The notes below the pieces were generated by a model. The model saw only the letters and a program-made list of their open reading frames with translations, made no database searches and was not told the DNA's origin. From assembly GCF_001613205.1 (NCBI RefSeq), contig NZ_BDBX01000055.1:1-64000 (forward strand): a stretch of DNA of 64,000 nucleotides, given 5' to 3'. This document shows positions 34,230 to 42,631 of the stretch, one piece after another; positions within the stretch are counted from its first letter, which is position 1; each line of letters opens with the position of its first letter. Origin of the DNA: Nocardia sienata NBRC 100364. Lineage in GTDB: Bacteria > Actinomycetota > Actinomycetes > Mycobacteriales > Mycobacteriaceae. The position numbers were made by a program, and so were the translations under genes.

Positions 34230-35372
34230 TCAGTGGTGGCTCGTGTGCTCGGCGCCCTCCTCCCCCGCGTGGTAGCCCTGGACGGGTGTGGTTGCCGGTC
34301 GGCTGGTGATGTTGTCGGCGAGCCGGGCGAGGACATCGCTGATGGCCAGGTGCGCGGTGGAGCGGTGGTCGGCGTCGTACTCTCGCCAGCTCACCGCGGC
34401 GCCGCGTTGCCGGTAGGCGATGAGTGTGCGTCGGCCGGCGTGCACGGGCACGATCGGGTCGAGTTCACCGTGATACAGGTGCAGGGGCGTCGCCGGTGTG
34501 ACATGGGCGAGGGTCTCGAGCGCCAGTACCCGCCGCCACCAGGGGTCGTTCCAGGGATCAGGGCGCCGACACCAGTGCGCCAGCGGGTGGGTGAACTGTT
34601 GCAGCAGTTCGATGCCCGTGAGGTGCTGTGCTTCGGCTGCGGCGGCGATTCCGTCCTCGGTGAGTACGTGGCGCAGGGGAAGCGGGTCGTAGGCGCGTGC
34701 CAGCCCGATCAGCGCGGCCAGTCCCAGTCCCGGGTCCGGGCCCTGGCTGATGACCGGTGCCAGGGCGGCGAGGTCGGAGGCGACGGCGCCGGCTGCGGTA
34801 CCACGCAGGTCCACCTCGGGCGCGTACCACGGATGCACCTCCCCGGCAGCCGCAGCTACTCGCCCACCATCGGCATAGCCCCAGACCACCACCGGGGCGA
34901 TAGGTAGATCCAGGTTCGCGCCCCGGTAGACGGCTCGGGCGAGATCGAGCACGAGCCTCGCGCCGGCACGGGCGGCGAGGAAGGCATGCGGACTGGGACC
35001 GACACCGAGCCCGTGGCCATCGGGGATGGCCACCACCCATCCCCGCTCCAGGGCGGCCTCGATGGCGGCGGTGTCGGGTTCGGTCCCGGTCGCAAGCAGT
35101 TGCGACGGCGCGCACACACCTCCCAGGCCGCGGAAGGGCGGGCAATACACCAGGATCGCGGTCGTGCCGGGCTCGGGGACCGCATCGGGGATCAGAACGA
35201 TCGCCGAGGCCGCAATGAGCTGGGAGCGGGAATTGGTGGAGACGTACACAATCTGCCACGCTTCCGCGGCGGCCTCGATTTGCGGGGTGAATACCGCGCG
35301 GGTGCGCATGAGATCGCCGGGCCGCAGCCCTTCGCGCAGGTTCGGTGTCTGATAGAAGTCTATGATGTTCAC
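34230..35372 (-). CDS. Lipase-family (LIP) protein with Ser-to-Ala nucleophile
   Basis: 380 residues from a GTG at 35372 with GGGAG upstream. The fold is the secretory-lipase (LIP) type: VYCPPFRGLGGVCAPSQ near the lid region, VVVWGYADGGR at the nucleophile elbow, GELDPIVPV with the acidic residue and DADHRST with the His. The elbow should read GYSxGG; here it is GYADGG, with A167 replacing Ser, so lipase activity is improbable. No signal peptide is evident. It is a tandem paralogue of the next gene, which has the same replacement. A binding or scaffold function is inferred. Confidence 0.72.
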   Translation of the reverse strand: MNIIDFYQTPNLREGLRPGDLMRTRAVFTPQIEAAAEAWQIVYVSTNSRSQLIAASAIVLIPDAVPEPGTTAILVYCPPFRGLGGVCAPSQLLATGTEPDTAAIEAALERGWVVAIPDGHGLGVGPSPHAFLAARAGARLVLDLARAVYRGANLDLPIAPVVVWGYADGGRVAAAAGEVHPWYAPEVDLRGTAAGAVASDLAALAPVISQGPDPGLGLAALIGLARAYDPLPLRHVLTEDGIAAAAEAQHLTGIELLQQFTHPLAHWCRRPDPWNDPWWRRVLALETLAHVTPATPLHLYHGELDPIVPVHAGRRTLIAYRQRGAAVSWREYDADHRSTAHLAISDVLARLADNITSRPATTPVQGYHAGEEGAEHTSHH

Positions 35373-35407
35373 GGGTGGCTCCCGTTCGAGGTCGTGGACG
35401 AGGGCGG

Positions 35408-36532
35408 TCAAGCGGTCTCAGGGTTGTGGGTCGGGGCTGTGTGGGCTGTCAGGAATTCGGCAGCGTGGTCGAGGGCGTCCTCGGTGGTGGCGGTGGCGGT
35501 GTGGTCGCTGGGGTATTCACGCCAGCTGACCTGTACTTGAGCTGCGCGGTAGTCCTCGGCGAGTTGTCGGCCCATTGCGATGGGGATCAGCGGGTCGTTG
35601 CTGCCGTGGTAGAGGTGCACCGGGACCTGTGGGAGGTGTCCGCTGCGGTGTTCGGTACGCAGGACATAGCTCCACATGGGGTCGTTCCACGGGTCGGGGC
35701 GTTCGCACCAGCGGCTCGATGAGCAGGCTTGATGCTGTGCGAGCAGCCCGGCCACATCCAGCTCCCCCGCCTGCCGGGCGGCGAGCGCACCGAACGGGGT
35801 GAGCAGGTGGTCCATCGGCAGATGGGAATAGGCGCGTCCCAACCCGGCCAGTCCAGCCAGCACCAGCCCGGCGCACGGGGCGCCATCGAGAACTCGGGCC
35901 AGCGAACGCAAATCGGTGGGAACGGCGCCGGCGATTACTCCGCGTAAGTCGACATCGGGGGAATATCGTGGGGCGAGTTCGGCAGCCCATATTGCGGCGC
36001 GTCCCCCGTCGGCGTAACCCCAGACCACCGAAGCGGTCGTTGCCGCGTCGGGGCCCAGGAGTTCGGGAACTGTACGTACCAGGTCGAGTCCGGCGTGCGC
36101 TGCTCCTGCACCCGAAAGCCACAGATGCGGGCCGCCACCGGTTATTCCGAGGCCGATCCCGTCGGGTACTGCGACGGTCCAGCCGTGGGCGAGGGCGGCC
36201 TGGATCTGTGGGGCTTCGCTTTCGGTCCCGGCAGCCAGTTTCTGCGACGGCGCGCACTGGCCACCGAGACCGTGAAAGGTCGGGCAGTACAGCAAGACCC
36301 GAGGCCCGCCTGCGGCTGTTGCGGGGTCGGGTAGCACTACAGTTCCCGAACCCGGGACCGGGACCCCGAACCCTGTGCGCGTGGCATACACCACCTGCCA
36401 TGCGGTACTCACGCCCGCGAGACCGGGCAAGGTCACCGGGCGACGTCGCAGAATTGTTCCGGCTGCGGATTCGAAGCCAATAGGCGGTGCGTCGTAGAAG
36501 TCGTCGGCCGTAGCCGTGGCGGTGTCCGTCAA
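35408..36532 (-). CDS. Second lipase-family (LIP) protein with Ser-to-Ala nucleophile
   Basis: 374 residues from a TTG at 36532 preceded by GGAGG; the TTG overlaps the stop of the upstream cutinase gene (TTGA). It is paralogous to the preceding entry: VLLYCPTFHGLGGQCAPSQ, SVVWGYADGGRAA (A174 for the nucleophilic Ser), GSNDPLIPI (Asp) and YPSDHTAT (His). Retention of Asp and His with loss of only the Ser, in two tandem copies, looks like conserved loss of catalysis rather than random decay. No signal peptide is seen, unlike its cutinase neighbour. Confidence 0.72.
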   Translation of the reverse strand: MTDTATATADDFYDAPPIGFESAAGTILRRRPVTLPGLAGVSTAWQVVYATRTGFGVPVPGSGTVVLPDPATAAGGPRVLLYCPTFHGLGGQCAPSQKLAAGTESEAPQIQAALAHGWTVAVPDGIGLGITGGGPHLWLSGAGAAHAGLDLVRTVPELLGPDAATTASVVWGYADGGRAAIWAAELAPRYSPDVDLRGVIAGAVPTDLRSLARVLDGAPCAGLVLAGLAGLGRAYSHLPMDHLLTPFGALAARQAGELDVAGLLAQHQACSSSRWCERPDPWNDPMWSYVLRTEHRSGHLPQVPVHLYHGSNDPLIPIAMGRQLAEDYRAAQVQVSWREYPSDHTATATTEDALDHAAEFLTAHTAPTHNPETA

Positions 36533-37773
36533 AATGATCCTCCTGCGAGGTCGTGGGCCAACGCGGTCATCCAGGCGGCGCCCGAAACGAGGAGTCCGCC
36601 GGTGGCGTAGTCGGTATGCGCGGCCACGGTGCCGGCGAAGCGGACCCAAACCGCCGGGTCGAGCAGTGCGGCGTTATCGGCCAGCAGCTGCCCCCATGCC
36701 GCACCGAGCTGCCCGACCAGGGCAGGGACAACATTTAGCGGGTTCGTGGCGACGGTGGCGGTGATCGCGTTCCATCGGGCCGACGCCGCGGTGTGCTCGG
36801 CGGGCCCCGGGGTGGGGAGTCGGGGGTCGGCGGCGTCGATCAGCCTTTGTGCCAACGGCACCGTGGGCTGGTAGTCGACGCGGCCGGGGGTGAGGTGGAA
36901 GTCGTTCAGCAGCACGGTGGTCCACGCGTCACCCAGCGCAGCCGACAGCAGCGCGGCCAGCGAGTTCACCGCGGCCAGCGGGTCACGCAGATCGGCTCGC
37001 GCGGCGATCTCGGCGCCGAGCCGCAGCAGCGCAGCTCGGTCCGGCGCCGAGCACGCCAAGTCCCTCTCAGCGCAAAAATCGGCAACCCGGCCCGTCAGCG
37101 TCCCGTAGCCGGTGCCGCGCTCGGCGATCCCGGACCCCGGCGCAACCGGGGCACTCATCTGCACACCCGCGACCGCCTCACCTGATGTGCCCGGCGCAGG
37201 GTCAGGGGACGATTGCCCCGGACGACCGGGAAGCACTGGTGAGGAATGTGTCCGGTCCGGGTTGGCGTACAACGCGATTCCTGCGATCTGCTCGGCCGGG
37301 ACCGGTCCGCTGCCTGCGCCGATATCGCGGGCGAACCACGACACCGCCTGCGCGCCTTGGGAGTACCCGACTGCCGCGATCGCCGTCTCGGGACACGTGT
37401 CGGCGAGCTGGGTGACTGCCGTGTCCAGCCGGTTGCGTGCTTCGGCGACCGACACCGTGTACGGGGCCGCGCCTCCACCGGGCACCGCGCCACCGAATCC
37501 GGCGCTGTAGGGAATGTAGCTGCGGGTCACCAAACCGGGTGCTGCCGCCAGGACGGGAGCGATCAATGCCCCGACGACACCCGAATCCGTGCTCGGGTCC
37601 GCGGTCGGGGAGGACTGGCCGGTGCCTTGCACCCCGAAGATGTGCAACCTTGCGCATTCACTGCCTATGGGGGCGGCGGAAGCCGGAATACTCACCACAG
37701 CGACGGCAGCCAGACATACTCCGGCTACCAGCGCGGCAACGGCGCGGTGGCGGGTTCTGTTCACAGCGGTCAC
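36529..37773 (-). CDS. Secreted cutinase with intact catalytic motif
   Basis: 414 residues from a GTG at 37773 that overlaps the upstream stop (GTGA). Signal peptide about 1-33 (ending ASAAPIG). The cutinase domain (about 38-240) has a Cys pair frame, IFGVQGTGQSS near the start, the elbow VGYSQGAQA with Ser138, and FCAERDLACS carrying the acidic residue. A helical C-terminal extension (about 265-410) is unusual for cutinases (about 220 residues) and parallels the one in the cutinase-like protein at 22388-23794. It could hydrolyse esters of cell-envelope or host lipids. Confidence 0.82.
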   Translation of the reverse strand: MTAVNRTRHRAVAALVAGVCLAAVAVVSIPASAAPIGSECARLHIFGVQGTGQSSPTADPSTDSGVVGALIAPVLAAAPGLVTRSYIPYSAGFGGAVPGGGAAPYTVSVAEARNRLDTAVTQLADTCPETAIAAVGYSQGAQAVSWFARDIGAGSGPVPAEQIAGIALYANPDRTHSSPVLPGRPGQSSPDPAPGTSGEAVAGVQMSAPVAPGSGIAERGTGYGTLTGRVADFCAERDLACSAPDRAALLRLGAEIAARADLRDPLAAVNSLAALLSAALGDAWTTVLLNDFHLTPGRVDYQPTVPLAQRLIDAADPRLPTPGPAEHTAASARWNAITATVATNPLNVVPALVGQLGAAWGQLLADNAALLDPAVWVRFAGTVAAHTDYATGGLLVSGAAWMTALAHDLAGGSF

Positions 37774-38693
37774 TGCTGCCCGACCCCGACGCCCGCTCCG
37801 AACCCCGCACCCACGGTGCCACCGGCCAAGGCGCCCGCAACCGCGACCGGAATGCCGGCGATCGCCGCCCCCGCGGCGGCTCCGGCCGCCGCGCCGATCG
37901 CGGTCCCGGCCACGCCAGAGGTGACGGTGCCGATCACCGGTATCGGTACCACGGTGCCCAAAGCGGCCCCGGCTATTCCTCCGACGGTGCCTCCGATCAG
38001 GCCACCGACCGCCGCACCAGCGGCAGCTGCCGGAATACCTACGGCGGCGGCTCCGGCCGCGCCGCCGAGACCGGCACCGGCCAGGGTGGCGCCGCTGACA
38101 CGGTCGGAGCGCCCCGCCGGGATACCGACCGAGTCCAGCGCGGTCGCGACCTGAGCTTCAGCAGTCGCCGCGGCGCCGTTGATGGTGTCGCGGACCTCCG
38201 GCGGCACCCACGGCGGGCTGGGGGCCTGCCACTGACCGATCCGGATCGTGTCCGGCGGAGGCGCAATCGGGGCCACCGCTGGCACCGGAGCGGGCAGATG
38301 CAGTTGCTCGATCCGCACCGGCTCCACCGGCTCCTCGATCGGCGGGGCCGGACGCGAGGGCGCCTCATTACGGACCTCCGGCGGCTGCGCGTAATACACC
38401 GGCGGCTCCGGTGCAGGAGGCGGTGGAGGGGGTGCGCTCGTTCCCGGTTGGGCGGGACCCGTGACCCCCGGCTGGTCAGCGATAGACGCCGGCAACGGAC
38501 CCGCCGCGGACGCCGTCCCGTGTGCAGCCACCAACACGGCAACGGGCAATGCCGCAGCCAATGCGATGCGGCCACCAGAGGCAAAGGCGATTGGCCTATA
38601 CCGTTCGCAGTGCGATTCACCGCACCGGCGCTCACGACCATTCCGTAACGGCTGAGGCTGCAAGAACGAAATCGGGTATCGGTAAAAAGGCAT
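37770..38693 (-). CDS. Secreted Pro-rich / glycine-zipper protein
   Basis: 307 residues from the ATG at 38693 (AAGGG upstream). A basic N-terminus and hydrophobic segment (about 35-62, ending ASAAGP) form a signal peptide. A Pro-rich region (about 75-170) follows, then a long Gly/Ala-rich hydrophobic stretch (about 205-305) with dense GxxxG and AxxxG spacing (AGAAVGGLIGGTVGGIAGAA). Glycine zippers pack in membranes and can oligomerise. It begins the leftward run of cutinase, lipase-like and VirB8-like genes, so a cell-envelope or transfer-surface role is inferred. It resembles the insoluble-domain proteins annotated in Nocardia. Confidence 0.68.
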   Translation of the reverse strand: MPFYRYPISFLQPQPLRNGRERRCGESHCERYRPIAFASGGRIALAAALPVAVLVAAHGTASAAGPLPASIADQPGVTGPAQPGTSAPPPPPPAPEPPVYYAQPPEVRNEAPSRPAPPIEEPVEPVRIEQLHLPAPVPAVAPIAPPPDTIRIGQWQAPSPPWVPPEVRDTINGAAATAEAQVATALDSVGIPAGRSDRVSGATLAGAGLGGAAGAAAVGIPAAAAGAAVGGLIGGTVGGIAGAALGTVVPIPVIGTVTSGVAGTAIGAAAGAAAGAAIAGIPVAVAGALAGGTVGAGFGAGVGVGQQ

Positions 38694-38757
38694 GCGGAAA
38701 TAACCCTTCATTGAGGGGTAGGGGAAAGTATCGGAAGGAATGATCAACGCGCCCGGA

Positions 38758-38797
38758 CCCGCTCTACCGGGGCATCGGAAGCATCCGATAGAGCGGG
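38758..38797. terminator. Hairpin downstream of the micro-gene
   Basis: CCCGCTCTA (38758-38766) pairs with TAGAGCGGG (38789-38797), and the loop itself contains ATCGGA/TCCGAT. It lies just after the leftward 35-codon gene (stop at 38815) and before the glycine-zipper gene, consistent with termination between them. Confidence 0.55.
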
Positions 38798-38814
38798 CGT
38801 CACGGGCTAATGGA

Positions 38815-38922
38815 TCAGATGAAAGCCAGCACGATGCCGGCCAGCTGAGAAGCCACCGACAGCCCATTCGCGAGCACTGACAGTCCGGTGTCTACCCAGC
38901 TCAGAACAATGTAGGGGTCCAT
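38815..38922 (-). CDS. 35-residue hydrophobic micro-protein
   Basis: ATG at 38922 preceded by GGAAAGGA (seven bases to the ATG), stop at 38815. The peptide starts MDPYIVLSWVDTGLSVLANG and ends in the hydrophobic SQLAGIVLAFI; it has only two Asp and no basic residue, so it would form one membrane-spanning helix. It is preceded by a conserved control region and followed by a hairpin. The whole arrangement recurs in decayed form at 61233-61500, supporting a real unit. It could be a membrane-active peptide, a type I toxin-like peptide, or a small subunit or signal of the element. Function unknown. Confidence 0.6.
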   Translation of the reverse strand: MDPYIVLSWVDTGLSVLANGLSVASQLAGIVLAFI

Positions 38923-38940
38923 CGAATTCCTTTCCAGTCT

Positions 38941-39082
38941 TTGGATTGACGCCCTTATCCAAACCCCGAAACAAGTCGCAATGGAAGAGTTTGCAGTTAC
39001 CTATTTTGCGTTAACTCAATATTTCTCATCCCCGAAATAGGTGATGTACTGCGCGAACGCGCTACGCGGAAAAATTTTGCGT
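38941..39082. promoter_or_regulatory. Control region of the micro-gene, copy A
   Basis: TTGGAT-N10-ATCCAA (38941-38962) is an inverted repeat adjoining ATCCAAACC, the unit of the 15.6 kb arrays. ATTTTGCGT occurs at 39003-39011 and 39074-39082, 71 bases apart. All of these are conserved in copy B near 61.4 kb with the same spacings, which points to protein-binding sites rather than chance. Confidence 0.65.
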
Positions 39083-39278
39083 AACCCGTAAGAGTTCCGT
39101 CGTACGACCAGCGGACCCCAGGAGCGTGGCGCGCGTCACTACTGCAGGAGATGTTTCTTGAATTTTTCTGTTGCCCGGCCACTTTCGGGTGTGATATCCC
39201 TTGATGTCCACTCGGGGGCAGGAATTCACTGGCAGAACTGTGCCGCCCTCGTCGACTCGCACATCCGGGGGGTGCCGC

Positions 39279-40097
39279 ATGGCCACGACCACACACCGAT
39301 CCACGCCCGACTCTGGACCCGCGCCGAAGGCGCGGATCCCCGACCTACCCAGCACACTGCTCACCATCCGAGAACATTTCGGATTGACTCGCGCCGACGC
39401 CCACGAGCGCCACAGGGTCAGCAGCTCATACCTCAGCCAGATCGAAGACGGAAAACGCACACCCAGCCTGGACTTGCTGGAACAGATCATCGCTGGCTAC
39501 GAACTCTCCTGCGCCCAAGCTCAATACCTGCGCGAACTCCGCGCTCCCGCCCGCAGACTCTCTCCGATCTCACACCTACGCCGGTTCATCGCCCGGACGC
39601 CGCAGCTTGTCCAGCATCTCGACAAGCTCGAGCAGCACGGCGTACCGGCCGCCTTCATCGACCCGCTCAAGCAGGTCCTCGCGGCCAATAACGCGTTGCG
39701 AACAGCCTTGCCCGGCATGTTCGATATCGGCTGCATCCCTGAGTGGATGTTCAGCGCCACCGGCAGGGCCGCAGTGCTCAACTGGCCGGCCGAAGCCCTC
39801 TACACCGTCGCGTCCCTACGACCCGGACTCGCCCGCTACCGCGACTCCCCCCGAGCCCGCGCTCTCCTGGCCGACCTCGCCAAAGACCCCACCTTCAACG
39901 AGATCTGGCACAACAACATCGACATCATCTACGGCCGCGACACCAGCAATCCCCTGCAGTGCCACCACCCCGACACCGACAACCACTACTCACTCACCCT
40001 CGCCATCTCTCCCGTCACCCAAACCCAAGAAATCCTGCTCGCCACCGCAGTCCCAGGGCCACCTGCCAACCTCTCTACGTCGTCGGAGCAGGGATGA
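39279..40097 (+). CDS. XRE regulator with MmyB-like ligand-binding domain
   Basis: 272 residues from the ATG at 39279 (upstream GGGGGG). The XRE helix-turn-helix spans about 25-85 (LLTIREHFGLTRADAHERHR, then VSSSYLSQIEDGKRTPSLDL), followed by an MmyB-like PAS-type domain (about 110-265, with NALRTALPGMFDIGCIPEWM, then FNEIWHNNIDIIYGRDTSNP). MmyB-type proteins bind fatty-acid-like ligands and control nearby genes. It starts about 200 bases past the duplicated control region and diverges from the micro-gene, so it is a candidate regulator of those sites. Confidence 0.78.
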   Translation: MATTTHRSTPDSGPAPKARIPDLPSTLLTIREHFGLTRADAHERHRVSSSYLSQIEDGKRTPSLDLLEQIIAGYELSCAQAQYLRELRAPARRLSPISHLRRFIARTPQLVQHLDKLEQHGVPAAFIDPLKQVLAANNALRTALPGMFDIGCIPEWMFSATGRAAVLNWPAEALYTVASLRPGLARYRDSPRARALLADLAKDPTFNEIWHNNIDIIYGRDTSNPLQCHHPDTDNHYSLTLAISPVTQTQEILLATAVPGPPANLSTSSEQG

Positions 40098-40606
40098 CGT
40101 TGATGTCAGCACAGATAGTTGACGCGCGAATTCACGCCCGCCGCATGAGTCGGATCGAGCGGACCTGGCTGAACAGAGTAGCGCGGTCCTCCCGCCGAAT
40201 CGCGCCCTCGCTGGATACGGCGTCGAGTACCGGGGCGGCTGCGTTGGCGAGTAGGTCGGCCGTAGTGCCAGCCATCGGCTCTCCGTCGGCATCGAGATCG
40301 ACGAGTACAGCGCTTATCCGGACGTCCGCATCGACCTCGGCGTCTACAACACACTCACCATCACCCGCAGAGACACTGACCCCTGAGCCACGACCTCACT
40401 GCCGCCGGACCGTGCTCCGATCCCTCCAGCGAAGCGGGGCGAACCTCCCCTTTCGTCGACCTCGGTGAAGTCCGACAACAGCAACGGCGACCTCACCACA
40501 GTGCGCAGAGTCAACCCCGCTGCCCAGGGACCAAACGGAAGTCATGCGAAGCCCGGCTTTCGGCGCGGTAACAGCGAGCCGCCCTCCCTGCTCAGTGACC
40601 CGGGAT
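40098..40606. other. Intergenic region with coding remnants, left of IS256
   Basis: About 500 bases without an intact gene. A plus-strand frame near 40287-40386 ends VGIEIDEYSAYPDVRIDLGV, then YNTLTITRRDTDP and a stop. It looks like the tail of a real but unrecognised protein, but it has no start codon. The right part belongs to the sequence interrupted by the insertion element. Confidence 0.35.
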
Positions 40607-41991
40607 GGGACTATCTCGGTAACGGTGTTTCCGGCGGTTTCTCTCAGTAGGTTCGAGCGTCGGGCCAGCGGTCGGCGAAGGTGATCGCGAACGCGTTGAC
40701 CGCGGGCTTCCAGCGCATCGTCCATCGTGCCCGACCGGCACCGGTCGGGTCGAGCGAACGAGTCACCAGATACAGGCATTTGAGGGCGGCCTGCTCGGTG
40801 GGGAAATGTCCGCGGGCCTTGATCGCGCGCCGGTAGCGGGCGTTCAAGGACTCGATCGCATTCGTCGAGCAGATCACCTTTCGGATCTCGACGTCGTAGT
40901 CGAGGAACGGGATGAACTCCTCCCACGCGTTGTTCCACAAGCGCACGATCGCCCCGTATTTCGAGCCCCACCGCTCGGTCAGCTCATCGAGCGCAGCCCG
41001 GGCGGCATCAGCATTTACCGCGGTATAGAGCGGTTTCACATCCCGCTTCAACGCGTCCCAATGCTGCCGCCCGGCCAGCCGGAACGTGTTCCGGATCAAA
41101 TGGATGATGCAGGTCTGCACCGTCGCTAGCGGCCACACATTCCCGACCACCTCCGGCAAGCCTTTCAAACCGTCGCAGACCAGGAAGAACACGTCCTTGA
41201 CCCCACGGTTACGGATCTCGGTCAGCACACTGAGCCAGAACTTCGCGCCCTCTCCACCGGATCCGGCCCACAACCCGAGGATGTCCTTCTCGCCGGTCAA
41301 GGTGACCCCGATCGCGGCATAGATCGGCCGGTTGGCGACCTGGCCGTCGCGGATCTTGACCACGATGGCGTCGATGAAGATCGCGACATAGACCTCGTCC
41401 AGGGGCCGGCTCGACCATTCCTGCATCTCCGCCACGACTTTGTCGGTGATGCGGGAGACGGTTTCCTTCGACACCGAGGCGCCATAGATCTCGGCGAAAT
41501 GCGCCGAGATCTCCCCGGTGGTCAGGCCTTTGGCATACAGCGACAGCACGATTTCATCGACCCCGGTCAACCGGCGCTGGCGTTTCTTCACGATCTGCGG
41601 TTGAAAGCTGCCGTCGCGGTCGCGGGGCACCTCGATCGGCACCGGTCCGGTCGTCTCGGTCAACACCGTCTTCGACCGGGTCCCGTTCCGCACGTTGGCC
41701 GACTCCCGCTCGGCAGGAGCTTCGTTCGGCTCGAAGCCCAAGTGCTCGGTCATTTCCTCGTTCAGCGCGGTCTCGAGGACTGTCTTGGTGAACTGCTGAA
41801 GCAACCCGTCCGGTCCGGTCAGGGACAAGCCCTGTTCTTTGGCCATCCGGACCAACTCGACCGCTGCCAGCTGCTCGGCCGAGGCTTCGGCCTTCTTCTT
41901 CGCCACGGCATCAAGTGTCGTCATCACGGCACCTTCCCGCTGACCATCGGTCAGCGAATCAGGCCGGAAACACCGTTAAATCCACAGTCCC
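40607..41991 (-). mobile_element. Intact IS256-family insertion sequence
   Basis: 1385 bp bounded by inverted repeats starting GGGACT (40607-40635 and 41963-41991, sharing TAACGGTGTTTCCGGC inward) and flanked by a perfect 8-bp target duplication CCCGGGAT (40599-40606 and 41992-41999). The full duplication and intact transposase indicate recent insertion. Confidence 0.92.
40644..41927 (-). CDS. IS256-family (Mutator) transposase
   Basis: 427 residues, full length for the family. The Mutator-type catalytic domain shows YVAIFIDAIVVKIRDG (first Asp), FFLVCDGLKGLPEVV (second Asp) with VQTCIIHLIRN next to it, and STNAIESLNARYRRAIKARG (Glu). The N-terminal part contains the helical DNA-binding region (VSKETVSRITDKVV). 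It should catalyse copy-out/paste-in transposition of the surrounding element, generating 8-bp duplications as seen here. Confidence 0.93.
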   Translation of the reverse strand: MMTTLDAVAKKKAEASAEQLAAVELVRMAKEQGLSLTGPDGLLQQFTKTVLETALNEEMTEHLGFEPNEAPAERESANVRNGTRSKTVLTETTGPVPIEVPRDRDGSFQPQIVKKRQRRLTGVDEIVLSLYAKGLTTGEISAHFAEIYGASVSKETVSRITDKVVAEMQEWSSRPLDEVYVAIFIDAIVVKIRDGQVANRPIYAAIGVTLTGEKDILGLWAGSGGEGAKFWLSVLTEIRNRGVKDVFFLVCDGLKGLPEVVGNVWPLATVQTCIIHLIRNTFRLAGRQHWDALKRDVKPLYTAVNADAARAALDELTERWGSKYGAIVRLWNNAWEEFIPFLDYDVEIRKVICSTNAIESLNARYRRAIKARGHFPTEQAALKCLYLVTRSLDPTGAGRARWTMRWKPAVNAFAITFADRWPDARTY

Positions 41992-42168
41992 CCCGGGATC
42001 GGCCAGGGAAGGATCTGCGTTCACTGCGGTGGCCAGACCGACGATCAGTTGTCTATCAAAAACCGTCGTGCCTCTGCGGTATCGGGCCTTGTGGCTACCT
42101 CGACGTCGCTGCGACCGAGCGTGTCGAGGCATCGGGGCGTCGCCCCCGCTCGTCGGCCACCGGTTCAT

Positions 42169-42359
42169 CGCTGGTGATCGCGGTCAAGTCCTCGACGCTA
42201 ATGCGGCCAACGCGAGCGATACGGCGTCGTGCGGGTCTTAGCGGCTGTCGGTGCGCATCACCATCGCGGCCGGGATCCGGGCGTCGATTCGAGAAGTGTG
42301 TCCGGCCGGTTTGCTGTGCGGTCATTCACTGAGGACCTCCGATCGGCTTCGGGATGTCG
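42169..42359. other. Gap between IS256 flank and small gene
   Basis: 191 bases with no supported gene; overlapping frames on the minus strand look like non-coding sequence. Confidence 0.35.
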
Positions 42360-42629
42360 TTATTCGTAGTCGTCGTTGTGGAGACCGCCGAGGTAGGCAA
42401 TTGCCCCCAGATACTGACGGCACAGCGGTACATGGTCGGTGTGTGTTTCACGGGTTTGCATTGCCTCGTCCAGTGAATCGAACCTCGGTTCGACGGCGCA
42501 GTCGTCGAACCGGCCGGGCACGGGTGGGGTTTCGATATCGGGGCGGGAGCTGGCTCCTTCAACAGGATGCCTGGTCCGGGGGCGGCTGTGGGCGAGGGTG
42601 ATGAGTTGGTGGATTGCCAGGGAACTCAC
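42360..42629 (-). CDS. Small conserved-looking protein downstream of the P450
   Basis: 89 residues from a GTG at 42629, six bases after AAGGAG. It begins with a hydrophobic helix (SSLAIHQLITLAHS), continues with a Pro-rich stretch and an acidic segment, and ends with HVPLCRQYLGAIAYLGG and HNDDYE. The ribosome-binding site overlaps the end of the P450 gene, so the two are very likely co-translated. I do not recognise the family; a partner or regulator of the P450 is possible. Confidence 0.5.
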   Translation of the reverse strand: MSSLAIHQLITLAHSRPRTRHPVEGASSRPDIETPPVPGRFDDCAVEPRFDSLDEAMQTRETHTDHVPLCRQYLGAIAYLGGLHNDDYE

Positions 42630-42631
42630 GA

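Larger units (their letters stand above)
40542..42168 (-). pseudogene. Small open frame interrupted by IS256
   Basis: Removing the insertion and one CCCGGGAT copy joins a minus-strand frame of about 77 codons, from the ATG at 42168 to a TGA at 40542, with VFDRQLIVGLATAVNADPSL left of the joint and SLSREGGSLLPRRKPGFA right of it. No family was recognised and the start is uncertain, so it may not have been a gene. Confidence 0.3.

Noticed and set aside
40106..40468. Plus-strand frames after the XRE gene
   Set aside because: Ser/Thr/Arg-rich low complexity; only a short C-terminal-looking piece in a different frame seemed real.
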